DNA of 64,000 nucleotides from Blasia pusilla (Eukaryota > Marchantiophyta > Marchantiopsida > Blasiales): positions 18,910,001 through 18,974,000 of the forward strand of contig CM114272.1 of the NCBI GenBank assembly GCA_050084515.1, in the 5' to 3' direction. A program made the position numbers and the translations under genes. The first letter of the stretch is position 1; each line of letters begins with the position of its first letter. The notes under the pieces were generated by a model. It made no database searches. It saw only the letters and a list, made by a program, of their open reading frames with translations, and was not told the origin of the DNA. This document shows, one piece after another, positions 10,362 to 24,500 of the stretch.

Positions 10362-10626
10362 TATTCTATCAAATTTTAATCCGAAAAGTGGAGAAAAATG
10401 ACTTGTCTATAATATGTTTCTAGTGATACAAACTAAAAGTTCAAATTAAATTAAGAGTTTCAAGTTGCAAATAATTTTTGATTATGGTTTATGATGGGGT
10501 CATTTAAATAGATCATTTTGGCCATTGTGACTTGTGAGACCAACTCGTGTTCAAAAGTATGATATAAAGTATTGAAATTATGCATAAATTCATGGAGTGT
10601 GTAGATACACATGAATTATTGTAATA

Positions 10627-10788
10627 TCTATACTATTATTGGAGAGTGCCTTTTTGATTTTCAAACACATATTTGACATGTGGTAACTGGACAACAAGAA
10701 ATTTTTTCCTTCTCTACGAGCAGCAAAAAAAATATTTTGTGTCCAACATGATTAGTCACTCCTGTGCATGGCACAGACTGCCCACTAG
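10627..10788 (+). mobile_element. small non-autonomous Helitron
   Basis: 162 bp. Starts A|TCTATACTATTATTGG and ends in the hairpin CTGTGC-ATG-GCACAG (about 10762-10776) followed by ACTGCCCA and CTAG|T. These are all the diagnostic Helitron features: 5' TC, a GC-rich hairpin near the 3' end, 3' CTAG, and insertion between A and T without target duplication. No ORF, so it must have been moved by an autonomous relative. Confidence 0.75.
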
Positions 10789-11510
10789 TATCGAAAATTG
10801 TCTTAAAACAAAAGGAAGATACGTGAGTGATGTCCTATTCATGAAGGATTCAACCAAAGAGGAAAGGGTCCTCTTTGGTCTTATAGGAAGATCTTTGTTG
10901 TTTTATTAATATGCGCACCTTAATGATGCAAAGGTAAGAAAATTCCCGATTGATTTAACATATTAAAAATATTCCAAAATGTAAAGAAGACACATATGTC
11001 ATATTCAATCAAATAGAAACGATATTTTTTCTTGGAGGAAGACCAAAGCTACTTTAACTAGCCTTGCCTCTTGTAATACAAAATTAAGTCTTAATCCCCT
11101 CATGATAAATGAAAACAAAATTCCCATAATGGAAAATAACAAAACAAACTCTTATAACAAAAATAAGACAAGATATCCTAGAAATGAGAAATGATTCTTG
11201 TAAGAAATTTTGGCCATGGAAAACGCACATAAACTTCTTGCAATGGAAAATGAAAAAAATTCCTATGAGAAATACTTACAACTTTTAGAAATTTTGATGA
11301 CGAAATTATGAGTGGAAACTTATAAGAAATTTTACAACTACACGTCACAAGTTCAAAACTAACTCGAACAAGGATGAAATAAGTGTGAGGCCAATGCAAG
11401 CATATGCACCAATGAAGTTAAACATAAGAAAATATACATTTGTATTGATCATTTTTAATTGGTCCTTAAGACTTAGTATCTCTTAGACTACTAAACGTGT
11501 CATTTGCATA
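10789..11510. other. AT-rich, no gene seen
   Basis: Low-complexity AT-rich sequence with no supportable coding region, RNA gene or repeat boundary. Confidence 0.5.
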
Positions 11511-12152
11511 TGTCGTGCGCATACACATCGCTACACAACATACATCCCTGTCACCGAACACACACACAAACACGCACGATCCCATGCTAACTCATGGCAT
11601 CCAAACAACGAGACAAGAAGTACCAAAATATCTCCAATTAAAATAAGATCCAATCTCTCTCTACACAATCTCACACCATAGCTCTCAAAGGTGTGCACTC
11701 TCTCTCATGTCAAACCAAACCCACTCTCCTAATGAGAGGCTTGGGTTACACTCACAAGGCAAGGGACCATAGCTCCGCCGCCCCATACCAAGAGGTTCAA
11801 CAAAGAGAGAATGAGCTCTCAAGCTCTCTCTCCTTGGGATATATATCCCTCCCCTCTCCCAAGCTCTCTCCATGGTAACCTATTCTCCCAAGTCACATCT
11901 TTGGCTCTTGACCTGATGTAGGAGGTCAAGGGCCATTTACCAAAAATAGAAAGTCGATCATATACTCAAAATGGTACTTACGTGAAATAGTAAGTTCCTC
12001 AATATGGCTCCAAATGAGCCAAAACGAAGGGGAAACCTGCTCTCAGATTTCCCCGGGCCTCAGCAGGTCATCCTCGACCTCCTAGGCCTGTCCTCCACTA
12101 CTCTTGAAGACGCTATACTAGATCTCACCGATCTATCCTAAAGGACGTGACA
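11511..12152 (-). repeat. solo LTR-like unit X-Y
   Basis: 642 bp, minus orientation, running TGTCACGTCC (12152 downward) to GCGCACGACA (11511). It matches 5706-6346 throughout, including the junction between X and Y (about 11635), and has no internal region on either side. CATA occurs on both flanks (11507-11510 and 12153-12156), a possible short target duplication. Short open frames inside it are not genes. Confidence 0.85.
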
Positions 12153-14073
12153 CATATAAACTAATTAATAGAATTTTTTTTGAATATGTATGAAATAAAT
12201 TGATCCATATGCATAAAATACGAGCTAAAAATGCTTTCATCAATGTTAAAATTAAAAATCTAATTCTCTTTACATATCACTATTTTACCCGTTGACTTAT
12301 GTTGGACAATAAAGACGTTGAAAAATCAAAATGGTATCTTCCTATAATAATGGAATTGCATGAGACAACTACAAATATTTTGTACTAACCTTCTTGAACA
12401 TAACAATAGAAATTTAAGATGTTTTGAGACAGTAAATCAAATTTTAATGAGAAAATAATCTATATTATTATCCCTACCATAGGACTCAAATGGATTTGGA
12501 GTTCACTTGTTGCACTATCTATAACATCCAACCTAAAACAATGCTATGTGTCATGCTAACCCCCCCTATCATACAACCGTTGTGCCATCCCACTCTAGTC
12601 ACTTTGACACCAAAAAAGAAACTTAACTATTAAAAAATGTAGTTAGGAGGATTACATATTGACTCCGTACTACTAGATAATATTTGATGGCTAGTTTTTT
12701 TACGGTGTTATGGATTTGACACATAATTTGCGTCTTGGTAATGAGGATTGATCAACTTCTTATATGATGGCTTGTTTTGAATATGTTACTTTTAGATCCT
12801 AAAACTATCCCCTTTCTTTTGCACAACATTAGAGATGATCATTTTTGGCATTTCAATATTTGTTTTATTTCTTGTTATGATGGACTTTCCCATCTTTTAT
12901 GTTGGATGTCTTCTCCCCGATCCCCCTATTCCTAGTTCCTTTTTGTCCACCTTTTTCACCTTTTTGTTGTCATGGAGAAGAGGTTAAGAAAGTGACCCTT
13001 GTGAAATATCATTCTTGGAGGCCCTTTATCCCATGGGCCCACTCAATATTAATAGAGTAAATCTGCTTTCCTTTGTGCCAAAATTGGATGACTTGGAAAT
13101 GTATTTAGAGATCGAATGCAAAGGATTGAAGTCTCTATTTTAACATCAACATGAGCATTTCCGCTTATGGAAAAAGCCATTCAATGGTGTCATCAAAATG
13201 TGTCTTTGGCCCTCCTCTCCCACCATGTCCCCACTTAATGCCGAATGTGATTGACACATAGCACACAAACATAAAAACAAAATTTTTTGTACCATGGTTA
13301 ACTGAAAATTCTTTTAAAGATAGCAAAATTCTTTTTCTGGAATGCATGTGAAACATGATTCATGTATACTAGTTTCACATTTAGCACACAAGTCCGAATA
13401 TTGGAGAATTAAGTACATACACCCTAATGAAAATGCTACCAATATCTACATGCTGAATAGTTATGTCTTTTCGATCAACTCCATCATCAACTTCGCATTG
13501 CTGTGATCCAACCAAACTAGTGGGTCTTAAATATGGAAGTTACAATTGGAATATGAGGTGAAGACAGGTGAGTGAAGAGAACTCAAATGTCATCAGGCTC
13601 TTCAAATCTGTGAATGCGCGCTTTCGTTTAAGCATGTGGATTCTTGCATTGCTGACTTGTATCGGTATAAGGCATTCTCATGCTCTCAAAGGTGTTTTTC
13701 TCTCACATAATACCTGGTGACCATCCCTAAGATTATTGCGAGAACGCATATTTCATCAGTGGAAGATCCAGCCACTCTAACTGTCTGTGTTTCGTTCTTG
13801 TTGAGCGGTTCTGGTGATACAAATGTCCATCATGGCACAGAAGTTTGTCCAGTGGTATTACGTAGATATAGTAAACATGGTGCATCTCTGCATAGCAGAG
13901 GCAGATTTTCTTGTGTGGAGTCAAAATTTTGAAGGTTTTAAAAAAAGTCGGAGGTTCATGTTAGAGTTTCCGTGGTTGAAAGGGAGAAACAGCCAATTTA
14001 CTACCAGAACAACATGATTATGATTCACAACATGCTCCTGGTACTTTACCGGAACTTCCATAGATTGTCTAAT
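12153..14073. other. non-coding, no gene seen
   Basis: AT-rich intergenic sequence downstream of the helicase gene. No domain, RNA gene or clear element terminus recognised. Confidence 0.5.
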
Positions 14074-14332
14074 TCAGAAAGCCACTAGTATTTTGCCCAG
14101 GAGTGAACTCCCGTGCACTCTTTGTTTCCTTGAAACGCCCGCATGTCTACATTCCTCTAGAGCTTCAGAGGAATCTAGAACACCTGGAACTTGAGACATT
14201 GATGGGAGACCACATCCTTGGACTAATACACCTCCAGAAATCACTTGATCAGTGACGATCTTAGAAGGCAGAGGGACTGCAATGTCACCTTCCAACCACT
14301 TCTCATCATTCTTCATCCTCTTTCTTGACTAT
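14074..14332 (-). other. possible extra 3' exon downstream of the helicase stop
   Basis: A minus-strand open stretch of ~86 codons preceded by GGATAG, a plausible splice acceptor, and beginning S-R-K-R-M-K-N-D-E-K-W-L-E-G-D, which reads like plant protein rather than random DNA. It lies ~750 bp beyond the helicase stop codon. It could be an alternative C-terminal exon, because related plant NIH proteins are longer, or a remnant of another gene. I could not find a donor in exon 14 that joins it in frame. Confidence 0.3.
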
Positions 14333-15088
14333 CCAGTTGTACTGAAGAGTGTACGTCGTCCTATTTGTTGGCCATATTCAAGCCTCTGAAAACAAGAAAC
14401 AAGACCAATGCACGTTAGGATGTTAGATGGGGTATGTGGTGCCCTCACCAGAGCTATGAGCTCATTGATACGAGAAAAAAAGAATAAAACTGATCCACCA
14501 TCTAAGAATTGTAGGAAACTGGTGTTGTCATAAGATGATAAGACAGTTGTGCCTAAGCTTATGAACGCTAGGGATCCGCAAAAATATCTCCAATGAGCAA
14601 AATTCAAGTAAGTCTTGTAGACAGAATCATACCTGAAAAAGGCATACGTTTCTGAATTGGAGTGAAGCATTCACCCACCTATGTAGGCAGGAAATGAGAA
14701 AGCAAAACAGAAACCCTTCGCATCCATTGGTCATTGTCACGAGATGAATAAGCAACAACCCCTTGTGGTACCCTGATTTTCCTAGACCCTGAGTCAACGT
14801 GGACCAGGTACTATGATTATCGAAATCAGGATAAGTGGACAACCCATTAGCTGATAGATACTACACTCGATCCCGCAGCAGTTACATCTGGTAGTTTAGA
14901 GAAGCCAGCTGGATACAAATCTAGTGGAGGAATGGAGCACTATAGCCCTTTCATGAAACTGAGACCATAGTTGTTGATATCAAGTTCCCCTGACCTTTCC
15001 TTCACTGAGACTTTTACCAACTCCCTGGACCAAGGGATAACTTCATCATGCATCCTTGTAGAGATCAGGACGTTTTTCCAGAAATTTC
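14333..15088 (-). other. probable 3' UTR and downstream region of the helicase gene
   Basis: Follows the TGA at 15089-15091 on the minus strand. Contains short protein-like pieces in different frames (for example D-L-Y-P-A-G-F-S-K-L-P-D near 14870-14920) that may be decayed coding sequence. No polyadenylation signal could be fixed. Confidence 0.35.
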
Positions 15089-15538
15089 TCATCCAGCACC
15101 ACCTTTAGGCCTTTTAAAATATGCACCCCTTCCAGCAACCGTATTGTTGTTAGTGCTCTTTGGTCGGTATTCAGTTGAAGAAGAAAACGTTCCGCGTGCT
15201 TTTGGGGCTTGTAATTCATACTTTTGCTCTGGCCGGGGCACCTCACCACGCCCAGAGACACTTGAAGCAAAACTACCTCTATGTGGGATCGGGCCCCTGT
15301 GCGGATTGCTGTTATCAAATCCCATCTTCCTATCTCTCCTATTTCCATTATGACCTTGTCCACCTTGTAACCAAGCCTGTGGATCTCCTCGATAGTTTGA
15401 TTTTGAAGAACTTGAACCATAAGGTGTCCGCCGAGGTGGTAGCTGAAGATCCACGGAATTATCAAAAGAAAGAACACAAGCAATTGTGTATACAGATGCG
15501 GCAAGCTCAGGTGGCAATGTTTCTCGAGGATTCTTGAT
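15089..15538 (-). CDS. NIH: helicase exon 14 (C-terminal tail and stop)
   Basis: 150 codons including TGA. Starts [12 protein letters not shown] (end of the family-conserved region), then becomes low-complexity, rich in Gly, Arg, Asn, Ser and Pro, a likely disordered RNA-binding tail, ending R-P-K-G-G-A-G. Shorter than the tail of Arabidopsis NIH. Confidence 0.85.
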   Translation of the reverse strand: MKNPRETLPPELAASVYTIACVLSFDNSVDLQLPPRRTPYGSSSSKSNYRGDPQAWLQGGQGHNGNRRDRKMGFDNSNPHRGPIPHRGSFASSVSGRGEVPRPEQKYELQAPKARGTFSSSTEYRPKSTNNNTVAGRGAYFKRPKGGAG

Positions 15539-18500
15539 CTGTCAATCCACAGAGACGACGTTTGTTATGAAAGCTACAACTTGCCGTGAACACCTCATCA
15601 AAATAGTCGTCAATTACTTTTGCTACTTTGGAGAATCCTGAAACGAAGTGATTTTGGCATAACACTGCTCTAAGCCAAAATGGTTGTTTGTAAATACCTA
15701 GTTATAATACAGAATTGGCCACCAGATCAAAACAAAAGAAGAGATTTGACATGAAGTGGTTTATGCAGGCCTATGATGACAGAAAGTCTGCAGTACTAAC
15801 CTTGAAAGTAATAGCTGCAGCAAGTCGCTCTCTCAGGCAATAAAATTGGGCTGCTTCAACAGCTGTAGCAGTAAAACGCAGCCAGCGATCAACTACAATA
15901 GCCACACTCTTATCTGGAGAAGCCATACACTCCACTTGCCTCTTTTCCATAGAATCAGAAGGCCTGCTTTTTAATTCTTCATCTTCACTGTCAGTGAGCA
16001 TTTCTTCGTCGTCCACTTCCATGGGAGCCTCCTCAGATGCATTGAGGGGGGCTACCACCATTTCTGTTGCAATCAATACTATTGGATGGGGCTTCACAAG
16101 TGTGCTGTTTCTAATATAGACTTGAGCTTCACCTCGAGTTACCTCATCGAAGATCAGCAGTAAATTATTGGCAGATGTTCCGTTCTGGGGCATACTGCGA
16201 TTAAGCTTGAAGTTCTCAGAATGTGGATGAATCCGGACTTTCTCCCCACGAGAAGTTTGCACAACTGCTTTTTGGCCAGTTGGAAGGGGTGGCAAAAGTA
16301 CACCAACCATGGGATACATTCCAGCAGCCAACACAGCCCGGACAATACCAGGATCCTTAGCATTGAGGCTGCATGGATGGGGTCCTTTTGGTATGAAGCC
16401 TTTCTGAACAAGTTCACTCTGGAGCTGTCGCCTCATGCCAGCAAGCATGACCATAGTGCCACTGGAAATGAAGTACTGTGAGCAGAACCGACCTTCCTGA
16501 CCATGACCACTTGCTTTAGCAGCTTCCCATCCATCAAAGGCAGCAATAACTGCAAGATGATCACTATAACCACCATACGCTTCACCAAGCTCCTGTTTGG
16601 CTTGATGTGCACGCCTTTTCTGCTCTGGGGCCATTGGTAGCACAAAGGGTTCTCGGTAACCCGCAGCACAAGCAACTGTCAACGCAGGGTCCAAACAGTT
16701 CAGAAGTATTGCAATTAAGAGCATTTTGCTTGTAGATGGATGAACTGGCAAGGATCCAAGCTGCTTTCCAAGCTCCGTAAGTCTCTCATCTGCAGTCAGA
16801 GCTCCAAGGTCTTGCAGGAGCAAGACTGCATTCCGAACTGCCAGATCAAGAGGAGGGGCCACAGCCTTGCTGATAAAGGTTGCAATTTTACCAGCAGGAT
16901 CCAGCAGTTTAACCTGACCATGATGAAAGCACACATGAGAATCTGCCTGATAACGCCACTCTGCATCCATTAAAACAATGATTCCTTAAAAGCCTTGCTT
17001 AGACAATTTGCAGGCTACAGCCCAATGACGTTTCTTCTTTGGCCATCATTACCAGTCCTCGCCTGGATCAGCCGCAGAGCTGAATAACCATTCGCATCAA
17101 ACCTATTGGGGATGGCACAAGCAGGATAAGGCAATGATTCAAGAGGCATACTTGTAGACAGAGTTCCTCCAGTGGAGTTCTCTTTATTTCTGGTAGTTGA
17201 AAATCAGGCAGAGAAGCTGCACGCATCCGTGAAAAGAGATGATAACAAATTCCTGGCTGACAACGCCCAGCTCTCCCTTCGCGTTGCTTAGCACTTGCTT
17301 TGGAGATCCACGCAGTCTGCAAAGTGGAAACATTGCTGTAGGGGTCGTAGCTTTTCTCTTTCATCCGCCCACTGTCGATAACAAAGACAACATCATCAAT
17401 AGTGATGGCACTTTCTGCAATATTGGTTGCAAGAACAAGTTTCCAAACGCCTGGGGGTGGCCGTTGGAACACTTTCCTTTGCTCACTGGAGGGAACCATG
17501 GAGTGCAGAGGTAAAATTAGAAACTCTGATGTGTTGCTGAACACTGGTGATGCTTGCAAACATTCCCTTGCCTTCATTATATCCTCCCAACCTGGAAGAA
17601 ACACAAGCACTGCCCTATCCTGGCTGCCAACTGTGTCTTCACTAGAGCCCCTACATACAGTCTGCAGTAGACGTTCTATCAACCGGACATCAATCTCCTC
17701 TTGATCAACAGATGCATGATACTTCCGGAGTAGTTCCTCCTCTTCCATCGATGTCATCTTCTCCTCTTGGTAGTTCCCCAAAATTTCCACAACATCATCA
17801 TGTCCATGTCTTTTGGCCCATTCTAACGCAGTGGCCCCATCCTGGGAGACCATACACCTGTCTGCCCCAAGAGAGAGTAACAGTAGTAAGTCATCCACCC
17901 TACCCTTACCAGCAGCAACCATCAAAGCTGTGGCTCCAGTTAATGGATGTTGATAGTCACATAGCCGTGAGCCTGGATTCTCTGTAACCAACTGCAACAA
18001 AAGTTCAAAGTCATCATCCAGCCATGCGGTGCTTATCGCCTCTTCCATGGCATCTGCATCCTCCGTGCTAAAACTCAGTCCTCCTGATCCCCCTGCTTGT
18101 GTGCCAGTCCTATCCACCCCATTTTCAGTAGCTGCAAGGACGTCCTCCAAGTAGAAGGTCCGAACCTGGATTCAAACATACAAAATTAGAGCCAATGCAA
18201 TTCATTTTTAAAAATTTCTTGTTCTAGTGATATGCTCCACTGGAGTTTGTTATCCCTATTTATCAGAAAGGAAACCATGCCTAAGGGAGAGTGTATATCC
18301 ATGAAATCTTCACCTGCAGGTGGAACAAACAGTAACTAACCAACTGACCCTGCTAGGATCCCACTTTTATTACCAATCCATGAGCAAAAGAGTTAAAAAA
18401 CCCAGATCTGCCAAACCCCATGGTTTAGAAAATGCTTGACAATACACTCACAGGATAAGTGAAGCCAGGAACTCTGACTATTGGACATCCATTGAAGTAA

Positions 18501-21500
18501 GTAGAAAATAACTCCGCGTCTAGAGTAGCACTCATCAGTATCTGCTTGAAAACAATATCCATCAGTAGACGTGCTATCACACACTAGTCCAAGGACAGCA
18601 AACTTCAAAACATTAGAAGAGAAATAGTACAAGACCAATGTAAAAGGAGGTCTCAATCATATCATCCTTTCTGAAGAGCTTTATAAAACACCATTGAACC
18701 CTTCAAGATAATGGCTAAAAACATCTTAATGGCAAAGCAATAGGACATCATCATATGGGCTAAACGCTGAGGGATTTTCAAGACTGCGCTCTAGGAGGTA
18801 TCCAACACAAAACAGCGACCATTTGTTACCAACTAAACAAGCAAAGAACAAGAGGATGGCACGTACCAGACGCAAGTCTGGTCTGTGAGGCAGTAAGTCC
18901 CTGCAAAAGAATGGTTATTAGATTGGGAATTCTAAACGTGAAGCAAATAAAATGGCCTAGAACATACTCTGTAAGAAATCAAACTGGAGCTTTACCTGAG
19001 CACAATCAACAAGAAGTCCGCATTCCGATCTCGCTCATGTATCTCGTCCTGCATTTAGGCAACGAGGAAACAGAAGTATAGAAACTTCATTCTGAAGAAT
19101 GTAAATCCATTTACCATGCTTTTTGAATCCCTCAGAATATTCAGCAGGGGCTTATCTAAGCAGAAAGCCGACAGTGGCCTGCAAGAAAGAGACTTCAAGA
19201 CATGGCCAGTATAAAAATTAAGCCAAATAATCATGTTCCTAGATTGGTCCAAGAATCTCACCACAATGATATGAGTTGCATCTAATCCCCCTGTTTCATC
19301 CCACATGCCATCATCAGGACCTCCAGCTCCATTTGGTGCTCTTGAATGGCCTCCTGCCCCAACCACCTTCCTCAAAAGAACTCCGTTTGTGCAAAACATG
19401 AGAGAGGAGTGCTTCCCACCCTTTGACTCCAAGCGGATCTGTCAACCAGCAAATACCCAACTTTTATTGACATGAATGATACAATCCAGATGACGTACGA
19501 CACTGCTAAAGTATTTTGTAACCTAACAGGCATATTAGTCAAATAAATTGCACTTTTATTTTAGGTGTAGGTACATTGCGGCCAAATATATTAGACTTTC
19601 TGCCGTGTATCTCCAACTCCATTTCTTTCACAGTCCATTCATATCTGAGAGCTCTCCATATCTTTTAAGATAGGATGTGGTCGGTCCTACCCTTTAGTAT
19701 TCTTTCAGCTGTAAACATAAGACACCGACATAGAATCACAGACATGTGTGACGTCTTAGAGAGGCCAAAATCCCTTGGAGCGATATCTAATCATACCTTC
19801 ATGATATATATGTTGAGGTTTTACAAAAGTATAGCCTAGCAAAATTAAGTTGTAATGACAGAGGAACCTAGCATCAAAAATGGTCACACAGCATCATCAG
19901 CTTGAAAATTTGCCTCCTCTAATCCATACTCACTTGGTAACCCACGGTTTCCCCTATTTGTTCACCTCGTTCAGTGGCAATCCTCTCCGCCACTGTTGTA
20001 TGACATCAAACACCCACATGCAAAGATAAGACATCAAAAAGCGATGAAAAGACTTCTTGCCTTCAGACACCTCTTACTCAAATCGGAATAGACTTCCAAA
20101 AAAAAGTAAAAACAGGGAAGATGGTTATGACTACTACGTCCACACTAAAAGAAAAACAGGAGTAAACAAATACTGACTTTGATTACAGAGCTAATTTGTT
20201 TCTCCAAGCTCCAAGAAGTTACAGCAGATTATAGACAGATCAAACTCTGTAGACTTACAAAAACATGAGAAAGATCTGAACTCAAAACTTCCTCCCAGGA
20301 AGAAGAGACTCTCTACACTATTGATGCCTTTTCAAGCAGCACACTATCTCCTCCAGCAGCAGGTCCTCCAAAACATCAACTCCTTCTATCACAATAGGTC
20401 AGCCACCCAAGCTGAGGGGCAGCAATACTGAAGTTCGCAGGTCCAGGAGCTGGGAATAGTAGAGAAGAGAATGAGAGTGCTCTGGTAAGCCTCTTGCTCT
20501 TATAGGATAGCCCCTGGCTATCTTAAACCCTAAAAGTCCTTAACTAAGGCTAAAGGAGGCCATTATGAAACCTAAAGGTTTTTAACTAAGACTAAAAAAG
20601 CTAAAAACCTAAAGGTCTAGTTAATAAACCTCAAAATAGAATTTTACCTATAGATAGAAAAAGTTAACTTTTCATAGTAAAAAACAGATTTTTTCGCTCC
20701 TGATCTTACAGTTGCAATTTCAACACACACAGCGTCAAGCACCACCTGCTGGTCCTAAACCTGCTGCAAGGCTACTTAGATTTCCTGCCACAAACCTGAT
20801 GTAGCAGATATTCGTCGAGGTTGTGTGCAGATAATCCTACAAGGCTTCCCTTGTTGCCACGTATGATCCAAAATGTATTGTGGGACCTGTAAATATCTCC
20901 AAGAAATGAAGATCTTGACAAAAGGGATTTCCATTTCACATACAAATTCTTTTCATTGTCATGTCAACTACGCATAATATGAAATAACCATGAAGTAAAA
21001 CTGTACAGTTTTTCTCTGCCATCAACAAAAAATTCCCTTTTCCATTTTGGGACCATGGTGACGTAGGCTGTGATTGAAGCCTGCACCACTGGTACATTAA
21101 GATAATTGCTACAGGAAATGCTTGCTTGCAAGAACAGTAAATGCCCAATCCATGCAAGTGAGCTGTACTGTGAAGATCAAGGATGTAAGATAGTTAAACT
21201 GACCTGGGTGGTCTTTCCACAGCCTGTCTCACCAGCAATAAGTACAACCTGGTTCACACAAGATCATTTCATGGTTCATCTGAAGTAAATAAACAAAATT
21301 GGACACAACTCATCCATACAAGCACATAACAATCACAATCTTTCCTTTATTCTAGCTCTTTCCATCAAATATTCCAGTGCGATCCACCCACAAAACTGCT
21401 GATACTCAAGATTGTCATGCCTTTATCTGGCTGTCAATCCGCGAAAAGTTTATCCTTGTGTGCATATTTGTGACAATATCTCAAATCCACAGAAACTCTT

Positions 21501-24500
21501 CAAGTTCTGATTACCTGATTTTTAATGACAGCTGATGTGATGTGATCTTTAAAAGCTGCAATGGGCAGCTTGGCCCTATCTCTTGTGATCTGTTTAGGCC
21601 ATGCAAGTCAGACGTAAGTACATGATTATAAGTTCATAGATACAGTCTAACGTATAGTTAAAGTTGTGAGGTACACAAATCATTGCCACTTCCAAGACTT
21701 GGACTGGTGCAATAACAACGAGCTAGCACAAATTTAGCACAGAAAACTTGTAGGAAATCAATTAGTCCAGGGAAACAAATCATTAGAGTACTGATCCAAG
21801 AATTGATCACACGGATCAATTCATACGGACGATCTAGATTAGATTAGGATCAATGTTCTGTTTATGACCATTGATTACTGCTAGCATTCATTCATCTTGC
21901 GAAACGATACATAGCTATGAGACATTTCTGAAGTGACACAGTTACCGTCACGTCTTTTGATTACGGCTCTTAGTTTAGAGCAGACTTTACTACTCATGTA
22001 TCGGCTTTCAATCTATCAATATGGAGAACACAAACGCAATTTCAATTCATTCCGCAATTTTCACATGGTATCAGAGCGAGGTTGCTAGTCACTACTTTTA
22101 CGATTTTCAAGAAAGGATTGGAATTTGAGGGATGCTTCAACATTCCTAGAGTAGAGGGGACGCCTTCTGCTCAAAAGCCTTTCTCGTTTCTGATTGCTTG
22201 GTGGCTGCAGACTTCCAATTCTTACAAATTCGAAGTCCTTGACCCGTTTTCTATCATTTTCATCAATTCACTATGGTCAATTCTAACATGTTCCTCAAGA
22301 TTGACGACATCCCAAAATTTGACGGGACCTATTTCTATATCTGGCGATTACGCATGAGATTGTACCTTGATACCGAAGATTTAGTAGGCATCGTAGAAGG
22401 AACAACTCCAAAGCCAGCAGCGGCTACCGCTCCTGCCACCGGCACTGGGAATGTCCACGAATGGGAGATTCTCAACCGAATTGTCTTATCATTCATAGCG
22501 AATCGTTTAGACAATTCGCAAGTTCATCATATCAGTTCCGCTACGACTGCAGCGGAAGCCTGGACGAAATTAGATTCTTTATACCAAGCCCAGGACGCTG
22601 TCACAAAAATGTATCTGCAAGATGAATTGCAGACTCTTAAGATGAAAGAAGGCGATAGTGTTACCAAACATGTCCATCAATTTAGGACATTGATTGATCA
22701 ACTCCACGCTGCTGGATCGGTGACTACTGATGAAAATCAGTATCTTGCATTGATCCGATCAATGCCAAATAGTCACCGCAACTTATTGACCTCATTGCGA
22801 GGTCAGAGTAACCTTACTTTGCAATCTGTGATCACTTTCCTTCTTAGAGAGGAGAAAATGATGAAGACGCAGACTGCTGAACCGTCCTCTGCTTTTTTTG
22901 TAGGACGAGGTTCTGCCCCTTTTCAATCGAAGTCCAAATTCGGCAATTCGAGGCAAGGGGGCTCGTTCAGAGATTACGGTCAAGGCAAAGCTCCTCAGAA
23001 AGGCTTTGGTCCTTTCAAATCAGGATTTGTTCCTGCTTCTATGACAATTCCACATGGCGAATCGTCCAATCATCAAGCTGATTGGCAGGCTTCATCCTCC
23101 AATCAGCAGAACACTTATAAGAAAATGAAGTGTTTCTAATGCAATTTGCAGGGGCATCATATTAAAGATTGCCGAAAACGTCTTGCAGATCAGTAAATGC
23201 AGTCCAGATTGTCTGCTCTAAAAGCAAATTTTACGTCTCATCTCTTCTTTACCGTTGCCTATTCAACTTCGGCTTCAGATATTCAAGATAACACATGATA
23301 TCTTGATACCGGTGCTACTCATCATATGGCCTTCTCCAGTGATTACTTTTCCAATTACACTCCGTATGAAAAATCTTCGTATGTTTTCCTAGGTGATAAC
23401 TCTAGTCTGGAGATGAAAGGATCTGGACACGTTGAGATCCTTCTGACTAATGGTATTCCATACATTCTCCGGAATGTTCTTTTTATACCAACCTTGAAGA
23501 AAAATCTTTTCTCAGTCAAGCAACTAGACACTTCAGGAGGATCTGCCTTGATTCACGACGGAAAGTGCATACTCCGTGATTCTACAGACCAGATCATCAC
23601 AACATGTTATTTAATCAATGATTTGTACAAGCTCGGAGAAGCTGTCCTTCCACCCTCCCGATTTTCTCCCACTACAGCTGCCACTGCGATTCTTCCCACG
23701 ATCGCTGATTTGTGGCATCAACGTTTGGGTCACATCAGCGCCGCTCGTGTTTCTCAACTTCAAAATCAGCAAACCACTGGCGGACTTCCACGTCATAATC
23801 CCTCTCAGATTTCTTCATGTCGAGCCTGCCGACATGGCAAGCAGACTCGCAAACCTTTTTCTAACACTACTCCAGTCTATAGAGCTCTCAATGTTTTAGA
23901 ATTAATTCATACAGATATTTGCGGGCCTATTTCTCCCCCTACTCATTTGGGTTTTCGATATTTCATGGTCTTTATTGACGATTTCTCCCGGTATACTACT
24001 GTTTACCTCCTCCATTACAAATCCGAAGGATTTTCCCGTTTCACTCAATTTGTGGCTAATGTAGAGACACAACATCAACCTTGACGCATTCAGACATTGC
24101 GATCTGACAATGGTGGGGAAATTAAGTCATCTGCTTTCTTAGACTTCTGCCATTCTCGAGGAATCTCCAGGCAGTTCACTGTTCCCCACACACCACAGCA
24201 AAATGGTGTTTCAGAATGTAAGAACAGAACTCTTGCTAATTCTGTCCGTTCTATGCTTTTCCATTCTGCTCTCCCCAAGACTTATTGGGGTGAAGCTTTG
24301 GTCACTGCTAATTATTTGCAAAATCGTCTTCCGAGCAAAGCATTGCCACTTTCCAAAGCACCATATGAGTTATGGTTTAATCGTAAACCTTTGTTATCTC
24401 ATCTTCGTATTTTTGGAAGCCCTGCATTTGCTAAAATCAATGATCCTCATTCAAAGCTGGATTTTCGCACTGAGGAATGCATTTTCCTTGGTTACAGTGA

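Noticed and set aside
11693-11878. Short open frames within the X-Y units (also 5931-6173, 52419-52729)
   Set aside because: They occur on both strands of the same repeat and change between copies; they are LTR-like sequence, not genes.
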